Shown piece by piece: positions 26,096 through 36,505 of a DNA stretch of 64,000 bases (its first letter is position 1; every line of letters starts with the position of its first letter). The position numbers were made by a program, and so were the translations under genes. Origin of the DNA: Thiobacillus denitrificans (GTDB lineage Bacteria > Pseudomonadota > Gammaproteobacteria > Burkholderiales > Thiobacillaceae); the NCBI GenBank assembly GCA_020723405.1, contig DYIY01000007.1, positions 1-64,000 of the forward strand, in the 5' to 3' direction. Below the pieces are notes generated by a model. The model did no database searches. It was not told the origin of the DNA and saw only the letters and a list, made by a program, of their open reading frames with translations.

Positions 26096-26667
26096 CAGAA
26101 CAGTTCGATGTCCGAGGCATCCCCGGCCTGCTGGTGCTTGCTGTTCACGTACTGGTCCAGGGCCACCTGCACATTGCCGGTGGCCAGCAGGGTGTCGAAC
26201 ATCAGCTTCTCGTCTTCCATGGTGTAGCGGGAACGGATCTTCTGCTGGAGGGCGTGCCAGGCGAAGGGGTTGTAGAGCTTGGCCGGCTCGCTGACGATGG
26301 CGGTCAGATCGTCCAGGCTGCGGGTCACGTGGGTCAGGCGCTGGGCCAGCCGGTCATAGAACTGGAAGGCCACGATGGCGTGCTGCATCTGCCCGGACAC
26401 CGCTTCGCCGGTATCCTGGATGGCCTGCTTGACCGGCGATTCGGGCAAGGTGTGGACCGCTTCCACCAGGGCCATGAGGTTACCGTACATGCCGGTGAAA
26501 CTGTTGGTCAGCACTTCCACCGAACCGCTGGAATCGCGCATGGCCACTTCGATCTGGGCCACGGCCAGATTGAGCATCAGCATGGTTTCCCGGACCTGGC
26601 TCCAGTCCAGGTCGGGTCGCGCGGCAGAGGAGGGGGGCATGTTCGCGCTGGGTATGTCGTCACTCAT
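26095..26667 (-). CDS. Hypothetical helical protein, possible CheZ-like phosphatase
   Basis: A 190-residue, almost entirely helical protein. Near residues 96-110 it reads FQFYDRLAQRLTHV, which places D and Q four apart (DRLAQ). This is the same spacing as the catalytic D143-LTG-Q147 of CheZ, in a similar helical context. It ends with an acidic-aromatic tail (DASDIELF), reminiscent of the CheY-binding C-terminal peptide of CheZ. These resemblances are by eye only. ATG at 26667 has GGAG nine bases upstream; an earlier ATG at 26682 is possible. Confidence 0.5.
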   Translation of the reverse strand: MSDDIPSANMPPSSAARPDLDWSQVRETMLMLNLAVAQIEVAMRDSSGSVEVLTNSFTGMYGNLMALVEAVHTLPESPVKQAIQDTGEAVSGQMQHAIVAFQFYDRLAQRLTHVTRSLDDLTAIVSEPAKLYNPFAWHALQQKIRSRYTMEDEKLMFDTLLATGNVQVALDQYVNSKHQQAGDASDIELF

Positions 26668-26754
26668 CGATCCGGTCTCCATGGCTCCTGGACGCCCGGG
26701 GGCGCCCGCCGACAGGCCATCATCGGCAGGCAACGGGGATTCTTGAGCGCCCCT

Positions 26755-27414
26755 TCAGGGCAGGGTGGAAAGATAGGCCGCCAGGGCGTTGATTTCCGCC
26801 GGGGACAGGCGCTTGGCCACACCGGTCATGCGCGGATCGGCACGCAGCCCCGTGGCCTGGCGATAGCCGTTCAGGGCATTTTTCACGTAGACGGGCTGCT
26901 GTCCAGCCAGGCGGGCCACTTCTTTGGTCCCCCGGGCCTGGGCGCCATGGCAGCCCACGCAGGCCCGGGCATAGTGCCGGGCACCGTCGCTTTCCAGACG
27001 CTTGTCCTTGCTGGGCCGGGGAATGACCGGTTGGCTGGCGTAGAAGACGGCCATATTGAAGCGGTCTTCCGGCTTGAGCACCTTCACCAGACCGGACATG
27101 AATTCATCATTGCGCCGGCCATCACCGAACTTGTCGATCTGGGCCAGCAGGTAGACCGGATTCTGGCTGGCCAGGTTGGGCACGTAGTCCAGGGGGCTCA
27201 CCCCTTGCTCGCCATGGCAGTGGACGCACAGGAAGGCTGCACGCTTGCCGGCCGCAGCGGCGCTGTCCCGGGCTCGGCTATCGGCCATGACGCGCATCAG
27301 GCGGGCTTCAACCTCGGCCTGGGACGCGGCAGGCTCAGGCTTGGCAGCCAGGGCCGACACGCTGATCAGACAGGCAGCAGCCAGGACGGGCAACAGGGAC
27401 GAAATGCGCTTCAT
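26755..27414 (-). CDS. Cytochrome c4-type dihaem cytochrome
   Basis: A 219-residue periplasmic dihaem cytochrome c. A signal peptide (MKRISSLLPVLAAACLISVSALA) is followed by two domains with haem motifs CVHCH (about residue 64) and CVGCH (about 155), and each has a downstream Met-containing segment. Cytochrome c4 is a common electron donor to cbb3 oxidases, which fits the ccoNOQP operon here. ATG at 27414 is chosen from the signal peptide. Divergent from mutS. Confidence 0.88.
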   Translation of the reverse strand: MKRISSLLPVLAAACLISVSALAAKPEPAASQAEVEARLMRVMADSRARDSAAAAGKRAAFLCVHCHGEQGVSPLDYVPNLASQNPVYLLAQIDKFGDGRRNDEFMSGLVKVLKPEDRFNMAVFYASQPVIPRPSKDKRLESDGARHYARACVGCHGAQARGTKEVARLAGQQPVYVKNALNGYRQATGLRADPRMTGVAKRLSPAEINALAAYLSTLP

Positions 27415-27673
27415 GCCGAACACACTCCAAGGGTTGTTAGTCTTTGTATCTCTCGAGAAAGAACGACGGCCCGCCTGGACGCCCAGGCCCCCACGGGGGG
27501 CTGGCCACAGCCTGTGGGCCGGGAAAGCCCATGACCACCAAGGGGAGGATTGTATGTCGAGTTCCACCGGACGGGCATGCAAGTAGAATGGGTTTTTTAC
27601 GGGAAAAAGCAAATCAGGCAGGCCCTACCCAACGCCTGGACCGCCCGGCACGTTTACCTGACCCGCCCCTTTC

Positions 27674-30232
27674 ATGACCGACACCGCCCAACACACCCCC
27701 ATGATGCAGCAGTACCTGCGCATCAAGGCGGACCACCCCGACATGCTGCTGTTCTATCGCATGGGGGATTTCTACGAACTGTTCCACGACGATGCCGAAA
27801 AGGCGGCCCGGCTGCTGGACATCACCCTCACCACCCGGGGTGCCTCGGCGGGCCAGCCCATCCGCATGGCCGGGGTGCCCTACCACGCCGCCGAGCAATA
27901 CCTGGCCCGGCTGGCGAAACAAGGCCAGGCGGTGGCCATCTGCGAGCAGATCGGCGACCCGAAGACCAGCAAGGGGCCGGTGGAACGCAAGGTGGTACGC
28001 ATCGTCACCCCGGGCACCCTCACCGACGAAGCCCTGCTGGACGACAAGGCCGACGCCACCATGCTGGCTCTGGCCCCAGCCCCCCGGGACAAGGGCCGGC
28101 CAGCCCTGGCCCTGGCCTGGCTCACCTTGTCCAGCGGGCGCTTCGCTGCCAAGCTGATCGAAGCGGACCGGCTGGGGACCGAACTGTTGCGGCTGGCGCC
28201 GACGGAAATCCTGCTCCCGGAAACCTTCACCCACCCGGATCTGGCCGGGCAAGCCACCGCCCTCACCCGCCGGGCTGACTGGCAGTTCGACGCGGAGCGG
28301 GGCCGGCGTCTGCTCTGCGAACATTTCGGCATGGCCGACCTGACGGCCTTCGGCCTCCAGGACGAGCCGGCCTTGCAAGCCAGCGCCGGCCTGCTGCTGG
28401 ACTACGCCCGGCACACCCAGCAAAGCGCCCTGCCCCACCTGACGGGCCTCAGCCTGGAGCGGGATGCGGAGTTCGTCCTCCTCGACGCGGCGGCCCGGCG
28501 CACCCTGGAAATCTCCCAGACCCTGCGCGGCGAGGCGGCCCCCACCCTGTTCTCGGAACTGGACGCCTGCCGGACCGCCATGGGCAGCCGCCTGCTCAAG
28601 CACTGGCTGCACCATCCCCGCCGGGATCGGCGCCTGCTGCTGCGCCGGCTGGGGGCCATCCAGGCCTTCCTGGAGCAGCCCGATGCGGTGCGCGGCGTGG
28701 ACGGCGCCCTGAAAGGCATGGCCGACCTGGAACGCATCGCCGCCCGGGTGGCCCTGCGCACGGCCCGCCCCCGGGACCTGGCGGGCCTGCGCGACGGTCT
28801 GGCCCGCCTGCCGGAACTGGCCGCCGCCCTGGCTTCGGCTGGCGAAGCCCTGGCCCCCCTGGTGGGTGAACTGGACTTTCCGGAGGATGCCGCGACCCAC
28901 CTGGCCCGGGCCCTGAAACCCGAACCCGGCGCCGTGCTGCGCGAAGGGGGCGTCATCGCCGACGGCTACGACCCGGAACTGGACGAACTGCGGGCCCTGC
29001 AATCGGACTGCGGCAGCTTCCTGCTGGACATGGAGACCCGGGAGCGGGAACGCACCGGCATCGCCAACCTGCGGGTGGAATACAACAAGGTGTCCGGCTT
29101 CTACATCGAAGTGACCCGGGCCCAGGCCGACAAGGTCCCCGCCGACTACCACCGGCGCCAGACCCTGAAGAACGTGGAGCGCTACCTGACCCCGGAACTC
29201 AAGGCCTTCGAAGACCGTTTCCTGTCCGCCGCCGAACGGGCCCTGGCCCGGGAAAAGCTGCTCTACGAGGTCCTCCTCGACCGGCTGGCCGCCGTGCTCG
29301 GCGATCTGGGCCGGGTGGCCGCCGCCGTGGCCGAGGCCGACCTGCTGGCCGGCCACGCCGGCCTGGCCCGGGCGCGGCGCTACGTGGCGCCCCGCTTCAG
29401 CGAGGCCTGGGGCCTGGACATCCGGGGCGGCCGTCACCCGGTGGTGGAAAGCCGGGTGGACGCCTTCATTCCCAACGACCTGGTGCTGGATCCCGCCCGG
29501 CGCATGCTGCTCATCACCGGCCCCAACATGGGCGGCAAGTCCACCTACATGCGCCAGGTGGCCCACATCGTCCTGCTCGCCTGCTGCGGCCTGTTCGTTC
29601 CGGCGGACTCGGCCTGCATCGGCCCGGTGGACCAGATCTACACCCGGGTGGGCTCCTCCGACGACCTGGCCGGGGGCCGCTCCACCTTCATGGTGGAAAT
29701 GACCGAGACCGCCGGCATCCTGCACGGCGCCACGGAACACAGCCTGGTGCTCATGGACGAGATCGGCCGGGGCACCTCCACCTTCGACGGCATCAGCATC
29801 GCCTGGGCCGTGGCCCGCCACCTGGCCGACAAGACCCGGGCCTACACCCTGTTTGCCACCCATTACTTCGAGCTGACCCAATTGCCCCAGGAATTCCGCA
29901 GCGTGGCCAACGTGCACCTGGACGCGGTGGAGACCGGGTCCGGCCTCACCTTCCTGCACGCCCTGGAAGACGGCCCGGCCAGCCAGAGCTACGGCCTCCA
30001 GGTGGCCCGCCTGGCCGGGGTGCCGGCCCCGGTGATCCAGGCCGCCCGGCGCAAGCTGGTACTCCTGGAGAACCAGCAACTGGCCCCCGGCGGACAGGGG
30101 GACCTGTTCGCCGCTCCACCGCCGGAACCGGCCCCCAGCCCGGCCCTGGCCCGGCTCATGGAACTCGACCCGGACGAACTGAGCCCCCGGGAAGCGCTGG
30201 AACAGCTCTACGCCCTGAGGAAGCTGCTCTGA
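27674..30232 (+). CDS. mutS: DNA mismatch repair protein MutS
   Basis: An 852-residue mismatch-recognition ATPase. The N-terminal mismatch-binding domain has the conserved MGDFYELF. The ATPase has Walker [15 protein letters not shown] near 613-620 and the signature [16 protein letters not shown] near 693. Full length. Its stop shares one base with the start of the next gene (TGATG), an unexpected coupling to a signalling protein. Confidence 0.97.
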   Translation: MTDTAQHTPMMQQYLRIKADHPDMLLFYRMGDFYELFHDDAEKAARLLDITLTTRGASAGQPIRMAGVPYHAAEQYLARLAKQGQAVAICEQIGDPKTSKGPVERKVVRIVTPGTLTDEALLDDKADATMLALAPAPRDKGRPALALAWLTLSSGRFAAKLIEADRLGTELLRLAPTEILLPETFTHPDLAGQATALTRRADWQFDAERGRRLLCEHFGMADLTAFGLQDEPALQASAGLLLDYARHTQQSALPHLTGLSLERDAEFVLLDAAARRTLEISQTLRGEAAPTLFSELDACRTAMGSRLLKHWLHHPRRDRRLLLRRLGAIQAFLEQPDAVRGVDGALKGMADLERIAARVALRTARPRDLAGLRDGLARLPELAAALASAGEALAPLVGELDFPEDAATHLARALKPEPGAVLREGGVIADGYDPELDELRALQSDCGSFLLDMETRERERTGIANLRVEYNKVSGFYIEVTRAQADKVPADYHRRQTLKNVERYLTPELKAFEDRFLSAAERALAREKLLYEVLLDRLAAVLGDLGRVAAAVAEADLLAGHAGLARARRYVAPRFSEAWGLDIRGGRHPVVESRVDAFIPNDLVLDPARRMLLITGPNMGGKSTYMRQVAHIVLLACCGLFVPADSACIGPVDQIYTRVGSSDDLAGGRSTFMVEMTETAGILHGATEHSLVLMDEIGRGTSTFDGISIAWAVARHLADKTRAYTLFATHYFELTQLPQEFRSVANVHLDAVETGSGLTFLHALEDGPASQSYGLQVARLAGVPAPVIQAARRKLVLLENQQLAPGGQGDLFAAPPPEPAPSPALARLMELDPDELSPREALEQLYALRKLL

Positions 30233-33200
30233 TGGGGCGCCGGGCCGGAACCTGCCACAGGGGGCTGGCCCGGCTGGCCCTCGCCGCCCTGTTGGCCGCC
30301 GGTTCAAGCTGGAGCTGGGCGGAGCGGATCACCGCTGCGGTGCTCAACGACTTCCCCCCCCTTTATCACCTTGACGACCGGTCCCGACCGGAAGGCTTCG
30401 CCATCGACGTCCTGGAAGCCGTGGCCCGGGATGCCGGACTGGAGGTGGACTACCTGCCGGTCAGAAACTGGGCCGAGGCCATGCAGGCGGTGCGCCAGGG
30501 CCGGGCCGACCTGGTGCCGGGCATCGGCATCAGCGAGCCCCGGAGCGGAGAATTCATCTTCTCCAGCCCCATGGAAACCGTGCCGGTATCCTGGTTCATC
30601 CGCACGGAAAGCACCACCATCCGGACCCCTGCCGACCTGCGCGGCCGTCCGGTGGCCGCCCTCGCCGAAAGCGCCGCAGCCACCCGCCTGGCGGCGGATG
30701 GCCAGGTCCGCCTGAAGACCTTCGATGGCCAGGAAGCCGCCCTGTTCGCCTTGCTGGCCGGCGACGTGGACGCCCTGGTCTTCCCCCAGTCCGTGCTCCT
30801 CAAGAAAGCCCGGGAAATCGGCGTGGCGGAACGCCTGAGCGTGGTGGGTGCACCCCTCTTGGAATTGAAGCGTGGCTACCTGTTCCGGGCCGATGCCGTC
30901 CGGTTGCGGGATCGGCTGGCCCAGTCTCTTCAGGCTTTCGTCGGTTCACCCGGCTACAGGGACGCCTACCTCAAGTGGTACGGCACGCCGGAGGAATTCT
31001 GGAGCACCGCCCGGGTATTCTGGTCCATGCTGGTTCTGGGCGGCCTGCTGGTGACGGGCATCCTGGCATCCCGTTTCGTCACGGTGGCCCGCCTGCACCG
31101 GCAGTTGAAGGACAGCGAAGCCCGCTACCGGGCCTATGTGGAGAATGCCCCTGAAGGCATCTTCGTCGCCGAGCCCGGCGGCCGCTACCTGAACGTGAAC
31201 GCCTCCGGCTGCGCCATGGTGGGCTACAGCCGGGAGGAGCTGCTGGAGCGATCCATCGCCGACCTGGCGCCGGCGGGGTCCGGCGCAGAACACCAGGATC
31301 TCTACGAGACCATCAAACGCACAGGCTCCCTGACCCTGGAGCTGCCCCTGCGCCGCAAGGACGGGAGCGAGGTCTACGTCATCCTGCGCAGCATCGTCCT
31401 GCCCGACGGCAACGTCATGGGCCTGTGTGCCGACATCAGCGACCGGCGCCGCCAGGAGGCGGAGATCACCGCCATCCGCAATCAGCTCCAGGCCACCCTG
31501 GATGCCATCCCCGACCTGCTGTTCGAACTGGACCGGGAAGGCCGCTACCTCAACTACCACTCCCGCCGGGACGACCTGCTGGCGGCCCCGGCCGAACTGC
31601 TCCTGGGCCGGACGGTCAGCGAAATGCTGCCCGCCGAGGCGGCGGCAAGCTGCCTGGCGGCCCTGGAGGAAGCCGAGCGCAGCGGCTATTCCACCGGCCG
31701 GCAATTGGCCCTGGATCTCGCCGACGGACGCCACTGGTTCGAACTGTCCGTCTCGCGCAAACTGCTGGAGGATGGGGGATTGCCCCGCTTCATCCTGCTG
31801 TCCCGGGACGTGACCGAACGGCGCCAGGCCGAGGAAGCCCTGCGCCGGCAGCGGGAAACCCTGCAACTGATCCTGGATTACGCCCCCATCGGCATCTGGC
31901 TCCAGGATGGCACCGGCAAGCTGGGCTTCGTGAACAAGGCCTTCTGCGAAGCCACGGGGATTGCCGAAAGCCGCTTCCTGGCGGCACCCCACTACGCCGA
32001 ACTGATTCCGGAGGCATTCCGGGCCCAGTGCCTGGACTCCGACGCCAAGGCCCTGGCCAGCAGCGAAACTAGCGACACCCTGCAACGGCTGCCCTTTACC
32101 GACGGGCGCATCCACGATCTGCGCGTCATCAAGGCCGTGAAGCGGGATGCCCAGGGCAGGCCGGAAGCCCTGGTGGGCCTGAGCCTGGACATCACCGAAG
32201 AACTGGCCCGGGAACAGGCCCTGCGCGACAGCGAGGAGCGCCTGCGCCTGGCCCTGGCCGCAGCCAATCAGGCCTGGTTCGAGCTGGACCTGGCCAGCGG
32301 CGCCCTCTCCGTGAGTCCGGAGTATCCGCGCATGCTGGGGTTCGACCCTGGCGTGTTCACCTCCAACCTGGAAACCTGGATGGCCAACATCCATCCCGAC
32401 GACCAGGCCGCCATCCAGGCAGCCTTCCGCGTCTGCCTCCAGAACGGCGGCCCCCACACCATGGATTACCGGCGCCGCACCGCCAACGACGGTTGGAAAT
32501 GGATCCGCTCGGTGGGCAAGATCGTCCAGTGGGATGATCAGGGCCGGCCGACCCGCATGGTGGGCATCCATACCGACATCACCCAGATCAAGGAACACGA
32601 GCGGCAACTGGAGCACATTGCCCACTACGACGCCCTCACCGGCCTGCCCAACCGCCTGTTGCTGGCCGACCGTCTGCACCAGGCCATGGCCCAGGCGCAA
32701 AGACAGGGACGCAGGCTGGCGGTGGCCTACCTGGACCTGGACGGCTTCAAGCTGATCAACGATGACCACGGCCACGACGTGGGCGACCGCCTGCTCACCA
32801 CCCTGGCCGAGCGCATGAAGCACGCCCTGCGCGAAGGGGACACCCTGGCCCGGCTGGGGGGTGATGAATTCGTCGCCGTGCTGCTGGACCTGCCCGACAT
32901 GGAAGCCTGCGTGCCCCTGCTCGCCCGGTTGCTGGCCGCCGCCGCCGAGCAGGTGCAGCACAAGGGCTACCGCCTGGGGGTGTCCGCCAGCCTGGGGGTC
33001 ACCTTCTTTCCCCAGGCGGAGGAGGTGGACGCCGACCAATTGCTGCGTCAGGCCGACCAGGCCATGTACCAGGCCAAGCTGGCCGGCAAGAACCGCTACC
33101 ACGTCTTCGACACCGAACACGACCGCACCGTGCGGGGCCACCACGAAAGCCTGGAACGAATCCGCCGGGGCCTCGCCGACGGGGAGTTCCTGCTGCACTA

Positions 33201-34272
33201 CCAGCCCAAGGTGAACATGCGCACGGGCCAGGTCCTGGGGGTGGAAGCCCTGATCCGCTGGCTCCATCCGGAGCGGGGTCTGCTGCCGCCCGCCCTGTTC
33301 CTGCCGGTGATCGACGGCCATCCCCTGACCATCGAATTGGGCGAGTGGGTCATGGAAACCGCCATGACCCAGATCGAAGCCTGGAAGCAGGCCGGTCTCA
33401 ACCTGCCGGTGAGCGTCAACGTGGACGCCATGCAACTCCAGTCACCCGGCTTCGTCGCCAGCCTGGCCGCCATGCTGGATCGCCATCCCGGTGTGGGTCC
33501 CGGCGACCTGGAAGTGGAAGTGCTGGAAACCAGTGCCCTGGGCGACATCAGCCTGGTAGCCCGGATCATGGAGGCCTGCCGGGAACTGGGCGTGGGCTTT
33601 GCCCTGGACGACTTCGGCACCGGCTATGCCTCCCTCACCTACCTGAAGCGCCTGCCCGCCGGGCTGTTGAAGATCGACCAGAGCTTCGTGCGCAACATGC
33701 TCGACGACCCGGACGATCTGGCCATCCTGGAAGGCATTCTGGGTCTGGCCGGGGCCTTCCGCCGCCAGGCCATCGCCGAGGGGGTGGAAACGGCCGCCCA
33801 CGGCGAGATGCTGCTGCGCCTGGGCTGCGAAATGGCCCAGGGCTACCAGATCGCCCGGCCCATGCCGGCCGAGGCCATCCCGGCCTGGCGCGGCGCCTGG
33901 GAGGCCCACCCGGAATGGAAGCACATCCACGGCATCAGCCGGGACGACCTGCCCCTGCTGTTCGCCGCCGTGGAACTCCAGGCCTGGGTCAAGCACCTGC
34001 TGGAATATCTGGCTGGCGAACGGGACGCCACACCGCCCATGGATGCCACCCGCTGCCGCTTCGGTGGCTGGCTGGCTGCCCAGGGCCGCTCCCGACACGG
34101 CACCGACCCGGTGTTTACCGACGTGGAGCGGATGCACCTGGCCATCCACACCCTGGCCGACGAGCTGGCGGACTGGCGCAGCCGGGGCCGGGGCCGGGAA
34201 GCCCTGGCCCGGCGCGGCGAACTGGAAGCCCTGCGGGACGCCCTGCTGGCCAAGCTGCTGGGCCTGGTCTGA
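30232..34272 (+). CDS. Periplasmic-sensor PAS-GGDEF-EAL protein with C-terminal CZB-like domain
   Basis: A 1346-residue inner-membrane c-di-GMP protein. A signal segment is followed by a solute-binding-protein type 3 domain (about 25-255), a membrane helix near 262-282, several PAS domains (about 290-800), GGDEF (RLGGDEF near 875, intact) and EAL (GVEALIRW near 1003; DDFGTGYASLTYLKRLP), so both activities are possible. The last 110 residues contain CRFGGWL and spaced His residues like the CZB zinc-binding domain of chemoreceptors. Its ATG overlaps the mutS stop by one base. Ligand and net activity unknown. Confidence 0.88.
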   Translation: MGRRAGTCHRGLARLALAALLAAGSSWSWAERITAAVLNDFPPLYHLDDRSRPEGFAIDVLEAVARDAGLEVDYLPVRNWAEAMQAVRQGRADLVPGIGISEPRSGEFIFSSPMETVPVSWFIRTESTTIRTPADLRGRPVAALAESAAATRLAADGQVRLKTFDGQEAALFALLAGDVDALVFPQSVLLKKAREIGVAERLSVVGAPLLELKRGYLFRADAVRLRDRLAQSLQAFVGSPGYRDAYLKWYGTPEEFWSTARVFWSMLVLGGLLVTGILASRFVTVARLHRQLKDSEARYRAYVENAPEGIFVAEPGGRYLNVNASGCAMVGYSREELLERSIADLAPAGSGAEHQDLYETIKRTGSLTLELPLRRKDGSEVYVILRSIVLPDGNVMGLCADISDRRRQEAEITAIRNQLQATLDAIPDLLFELDREGRYLNYHSRRDDLLAAPAELLLGRTVSEMLPAEAAASCLAALEEAERSGYSTGRQLALDLADGRHWFELSVSRKLLEDGGLPRFILLSRDVTERRQAEEALRRQRETLQLILDYAPIGIWLQDGTGKLGFVNKAFCEATGIAESRFLAAPHYAELIPEAFRAQCLDSDAKALASSETSDTLQRLPFTDGRIHDLRVIKAVKRDAQGRPEALVGLSLDITEELAREQALRDSEERLRLALAAANQAWFELDLASGALSVSPEYPRMLGFDPGVFTSNLETWMANIHPDDQAAIQAAFRVCLQNGGPHTMDYRRRTANDGWKWIRSVGKIVQWDDQGRPTRMVGIHTDITQIKEHERQLEHIAHYDALTGLPNRLLLADRLHQAMAQAQRQGRRLAVAYLDLDGFKLINDDHGHDVGDRLLTTLAERMKHALREGDTLARLGGDEFVAVLLDLPDMEACVPLLARLLAAAAEQVQHKGYRLGVSASLGVTFFPQAEEVDADQLLRQADQAMYQAKLAGKNRYHVFDTEHDRTVRGHHESLERIRRGLADGEFLLHYQPKVNMRTGQVLGVEALIRWLHPERGLLPPALFLPVIDGHPLTIELGEWVMETAMTQIEAWKQAGLNLPVSVNVDAMQLQSPGFVASLAAMLDRHPGVGPGDLEVEVLETSALGDISLVARIMEACRELGVGFALDDFGTGYASLTYLKRLPAGLLKIDQSFVRNMLDDPDDLAILEGILGLAGAFRRQAIAEGVETAAHGEMLLRLGCEMAQGYQIARPMPAEAIPAWRGAWEAHPEWKHIHGISRDDLPLLFAAVELQAWVKHLLEYLAGERDATPPMDATRCRFGGWLAAQGRSRHGTDPVFTDVERMHLAIHTLADELADWRSRGRGREALARRGELEALRDALLAKLLGLV

Positions 34273-34290
34273 GCCTGGTCCGGACCGGCC

Positions 34291-35910
34291 TCAGCCGATG
34301 CGGAAGCCGCCCACCAGGTTGCGCAACCGATCCGCCTCGCTGCCCAGGCTGGCCACGGCGCCGGCGGCCTGGCGTACCGATGCGCTGTTCTCCTCGGTCA
34401 TCTGGGCGATGGCTTCCACGTGCCGGGCCACCTCCCGGCTGGCGGCGCTGTGCTCGCGCATGGCCGCCGACACCTCGGCGATGGCGGTGGCCGTCCTGGC
34501 CGCCGCCTGGCTGATGCCGGCGATGGCCTGGCCGGTTTCCTGGGACAGGGCCGCCTCCTCCTCCACTTCCTTCACCTCCGCCTGCATCTGGAGCACGGCT
34601 TCCTGGGTGGAGGCCTGGATGCTGGCGGTCATGCCGGCGATCTCGCTGGCCGCCTGGGCGGAACGTTCCGCCAGCTTGCGCACCTCATCGGCCACCACGG
34701 CGAAACCCCGGCCCGTCTCGCCGGCCCGGGCCGCCTCGATGGCGGCGTTGAGGGCCAACAGGTTGGTCTGGTCGGCGATGTCCTTGATGGCCTGGACGAT
34801 GTGCTGGATTTCCTGGGTACGCTGGCCCAGCACGCCGATAGTATCCGCCGAACGCCGCACCGCGTCGGCCACGTGGTCGATCTTGCCCAGCAGGTGATCG
34901 ACGAATTCCCCTCCCTGGCTGGAGAGTCCCCTGGCGTCGGCAGACTGATTGGCCGCATCCCGGGCGTTGTCGGAGATGGAATCCACGCTCACCGTCATCT
35001 CCTCGATGGAGGCGGCGATGGAAGAGGCCGATTCGCTTTGCCGCTCCGAAGCCCGGGCCACCTGGTTGGAGGCCGCAGCCAGGTCCTCGGCCATGCGGGC
35101 CAGGGATTCAGAAGCGTCATGGACCTGGGTGAGCACGGCCCGGTAGCCTTCCATGAGTTCATTGAAGGCCCGGGCGGTCTCGCCGATCTCATCTTCGCGC
35201 ATCACCCGGGCGCGCAGGGTCAGGTCCTGATTCTTCTGGCTGTCCACCATGACCTGGCGCAGGTGGTCCAGGGGACCGGCCAGGGCCCGCTTGAACAGCA
35301 TGAAGGCCAGGATGATGCCTGCCAGGGTGAGCAGGGCCAGGCCTTGCTGGAGATAGGCCTGGGTGGAAAGCTGCCGCTCCACCGCCTCGTAATCCGTCCG
35401 GGCTCCCGTGGCCTGGGCGTCGATGACCCCGGCCAGGGTGGCCATGACCCGGTCGAAGCGGGGTCCGGCGTTGTTCTTGATGTTGGCCACGGCGCTGGGC
35501 AGATCGCCCACCTGGATCATCATCACCGACTGGTCCCGGGCCTTGTCGTAGTCGGCCAGCAGGGCACGGAGTTCGGTCATGGCACGCTGCTGGTCCGGCA
35601 CCGCCCTGGCATAGGCGTCCAGGGCCCTGACCAGGGTTTCATCCAGGGTTTTCAGGCGGGCCAGGTGGGCCTCGGCCGCCGCATCATTTTCCTCGGAAGC
35701 GGCCAGCAGAATGGCCTGGCGGCCCTGGTGCAGGGTATTCACCGCCTGGACCAGGCTGGCCGCCGGTGCCGTGCGCGCTTCGTAGATGTGGCGGGCCACC
35801 CCCGTGGCATTGCGGGCCTGCCACAGGCCGCCCAGGTTGGCCAGGGACACGCTGACCCCGGATACCACGGCGAGCAGGGTCAGACCCCGCTTCAATCCCA
35901 ATGTTTTCAT
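34291..35910 (-). CDS. Methyl-accepting chemotaxis protein
   Basis: A 539-residue chemoreceptor: an N-terminal membrane helix, a periplasmic four-helix-bundle type sensor domain (about 30-190), a second helix near 192-212 ([15 protein letters not shown]), HAMP and a cytoplasmic coiled coil. The signalling tip is conserved near 390-410 ([20 protein letters not shown]). It ends convergent with the GGDEF-EAL gene, 18 bp away. No cheA/cheW is nearby, so it must use a pathway encoded elsewhere. Confidence 0.94.
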   Translation of the reverse strand: MKTLGLKRGLTLLAVVSGVSVSLANLGGLWQARNATGVARHIYEARTAPAASLVQAVNTLHQGRQAILLAASEENDAAAEAHLARLKTLDETLVRALDAYARAVPDQQRAMTELRALLADYDKARDQSVMMIQVGDLPSAVANIKNNAGPRFDRVMATLAGVIDAQATGARTDYEAVERQLSTQAYLQQGLALLTLAGIILAFMLFKRALAGPLDHLRQVMVDSQKNQDLTLRARVMREDEIGETARAFNELMEGYRAVLTQVHDASESLARMAEDLAAASNQVARASERQSESASSIAASIEEMTVSVDSISDNARDAANQSADARGLSSQGGEFVDHLLGKIDHVADAVRRSADTIGVLGQRTQEIQHIVQAIKDIADQTNLLALNAAIEAARAGETGRGFAVVADEVRKLAERSAQAASEIAGMTASIQASTQEAVLQMQAEVKEVEEEAALSQETGQAIAGISQAAARTATAIAEVSAAMREHSAASREVARHVEAIAQMTEENSASVRQAAGAVASLGSEADRLRNLVGGFRIG

Positions 35911-35952
35911 TGTTGCAACCGCCGGATTGCCCCGGCGGCCCCCTGGTTCAGG

Positions 35953-36390
35953 TCACTTGTAATAGCCCGCGCAGACGGCCAGATCGGCCGCCTTCTTGCA
36001 AAAGCTCACCTTGTCCTCCACCAGGCCGTTCTGGGGGTTTTTGTACTTGTATTCCACCATGGCGCCGCCGCTGGCGTTCACCTGGCCGATGATCTCCTTG
36101 CGGAACAGTTTGCCGTCCGCGTCGGGCACCTCCAGCAGATTCTTGCCCACCAGCTTGGCGTTGATGGGGTGGGCCACCATGACCCCGTTCAGGTCATAGG
36201 CGAACACATAGACCTCACCCTTCACGAAACGGCCGGCCTTGTTGCCGATCTCGGCCAGGGCCCCCGCCCTGTCCTTGGCAACGGCGGCCGCCGCCTCCCC
36301 CACCAGTTTCATGGCGACTTCCTTTTCCCCAGCCTGGACGGGGCCCACACTCAGGGCCAGCAGCACCCCCCACAACAGCGATTGTTTCAT
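35953..36390 (-). CDS. Periplasmic single-Cache-domain protein
   Basis: A 145-residue exported protein: a signal peptide (MKQSLLWGVLLALSVGPVQA) followed by one Cache-type sensory domain with YVFAYDLNGVMVAHPINAKL and an EYKYKNPQNG segment. Such free-standing Cache proteins are thought to bind small ligands and work with chemoreceptors. It lies directly upstream of the chemoreceptor gene on the same strand (42 bp), consistent with a ligand-binding partner. Confidence 0.82.
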   Translation of the reverse strand: MKQSLLWGVLLALSVGPVQAGEKEVAMKLVGEAAAAVAKDRAGALAEIGNKAGRFVKGEVYVFAYDLNGVMVAHPINAKLVGKNLLEVPDADGKLFRKEIIGQVNASGGAMVEYKYKNPQNGLVEDKVSFCKKAADLAVCAGYYK

Positions 36391-36505
36391 GGCAACCTCA
36401 CTGAATCCTGTTTGATTGATGGTGGCCCCTGGGCCACCCCTGTCTGCACCTTTCCTCTCGCCAGACCGGGGCTACTCGTCCCCTGACCTGTTGTTCTGTC
36501 GTTGT

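Noticed and set aside
27614-30307. A long minus-strand open frame opposite mutS
   Set aside because: MutS is complete with all motifs on the plus strand; the antisense frame is Gly/Gln-rich and lacks a start signal.
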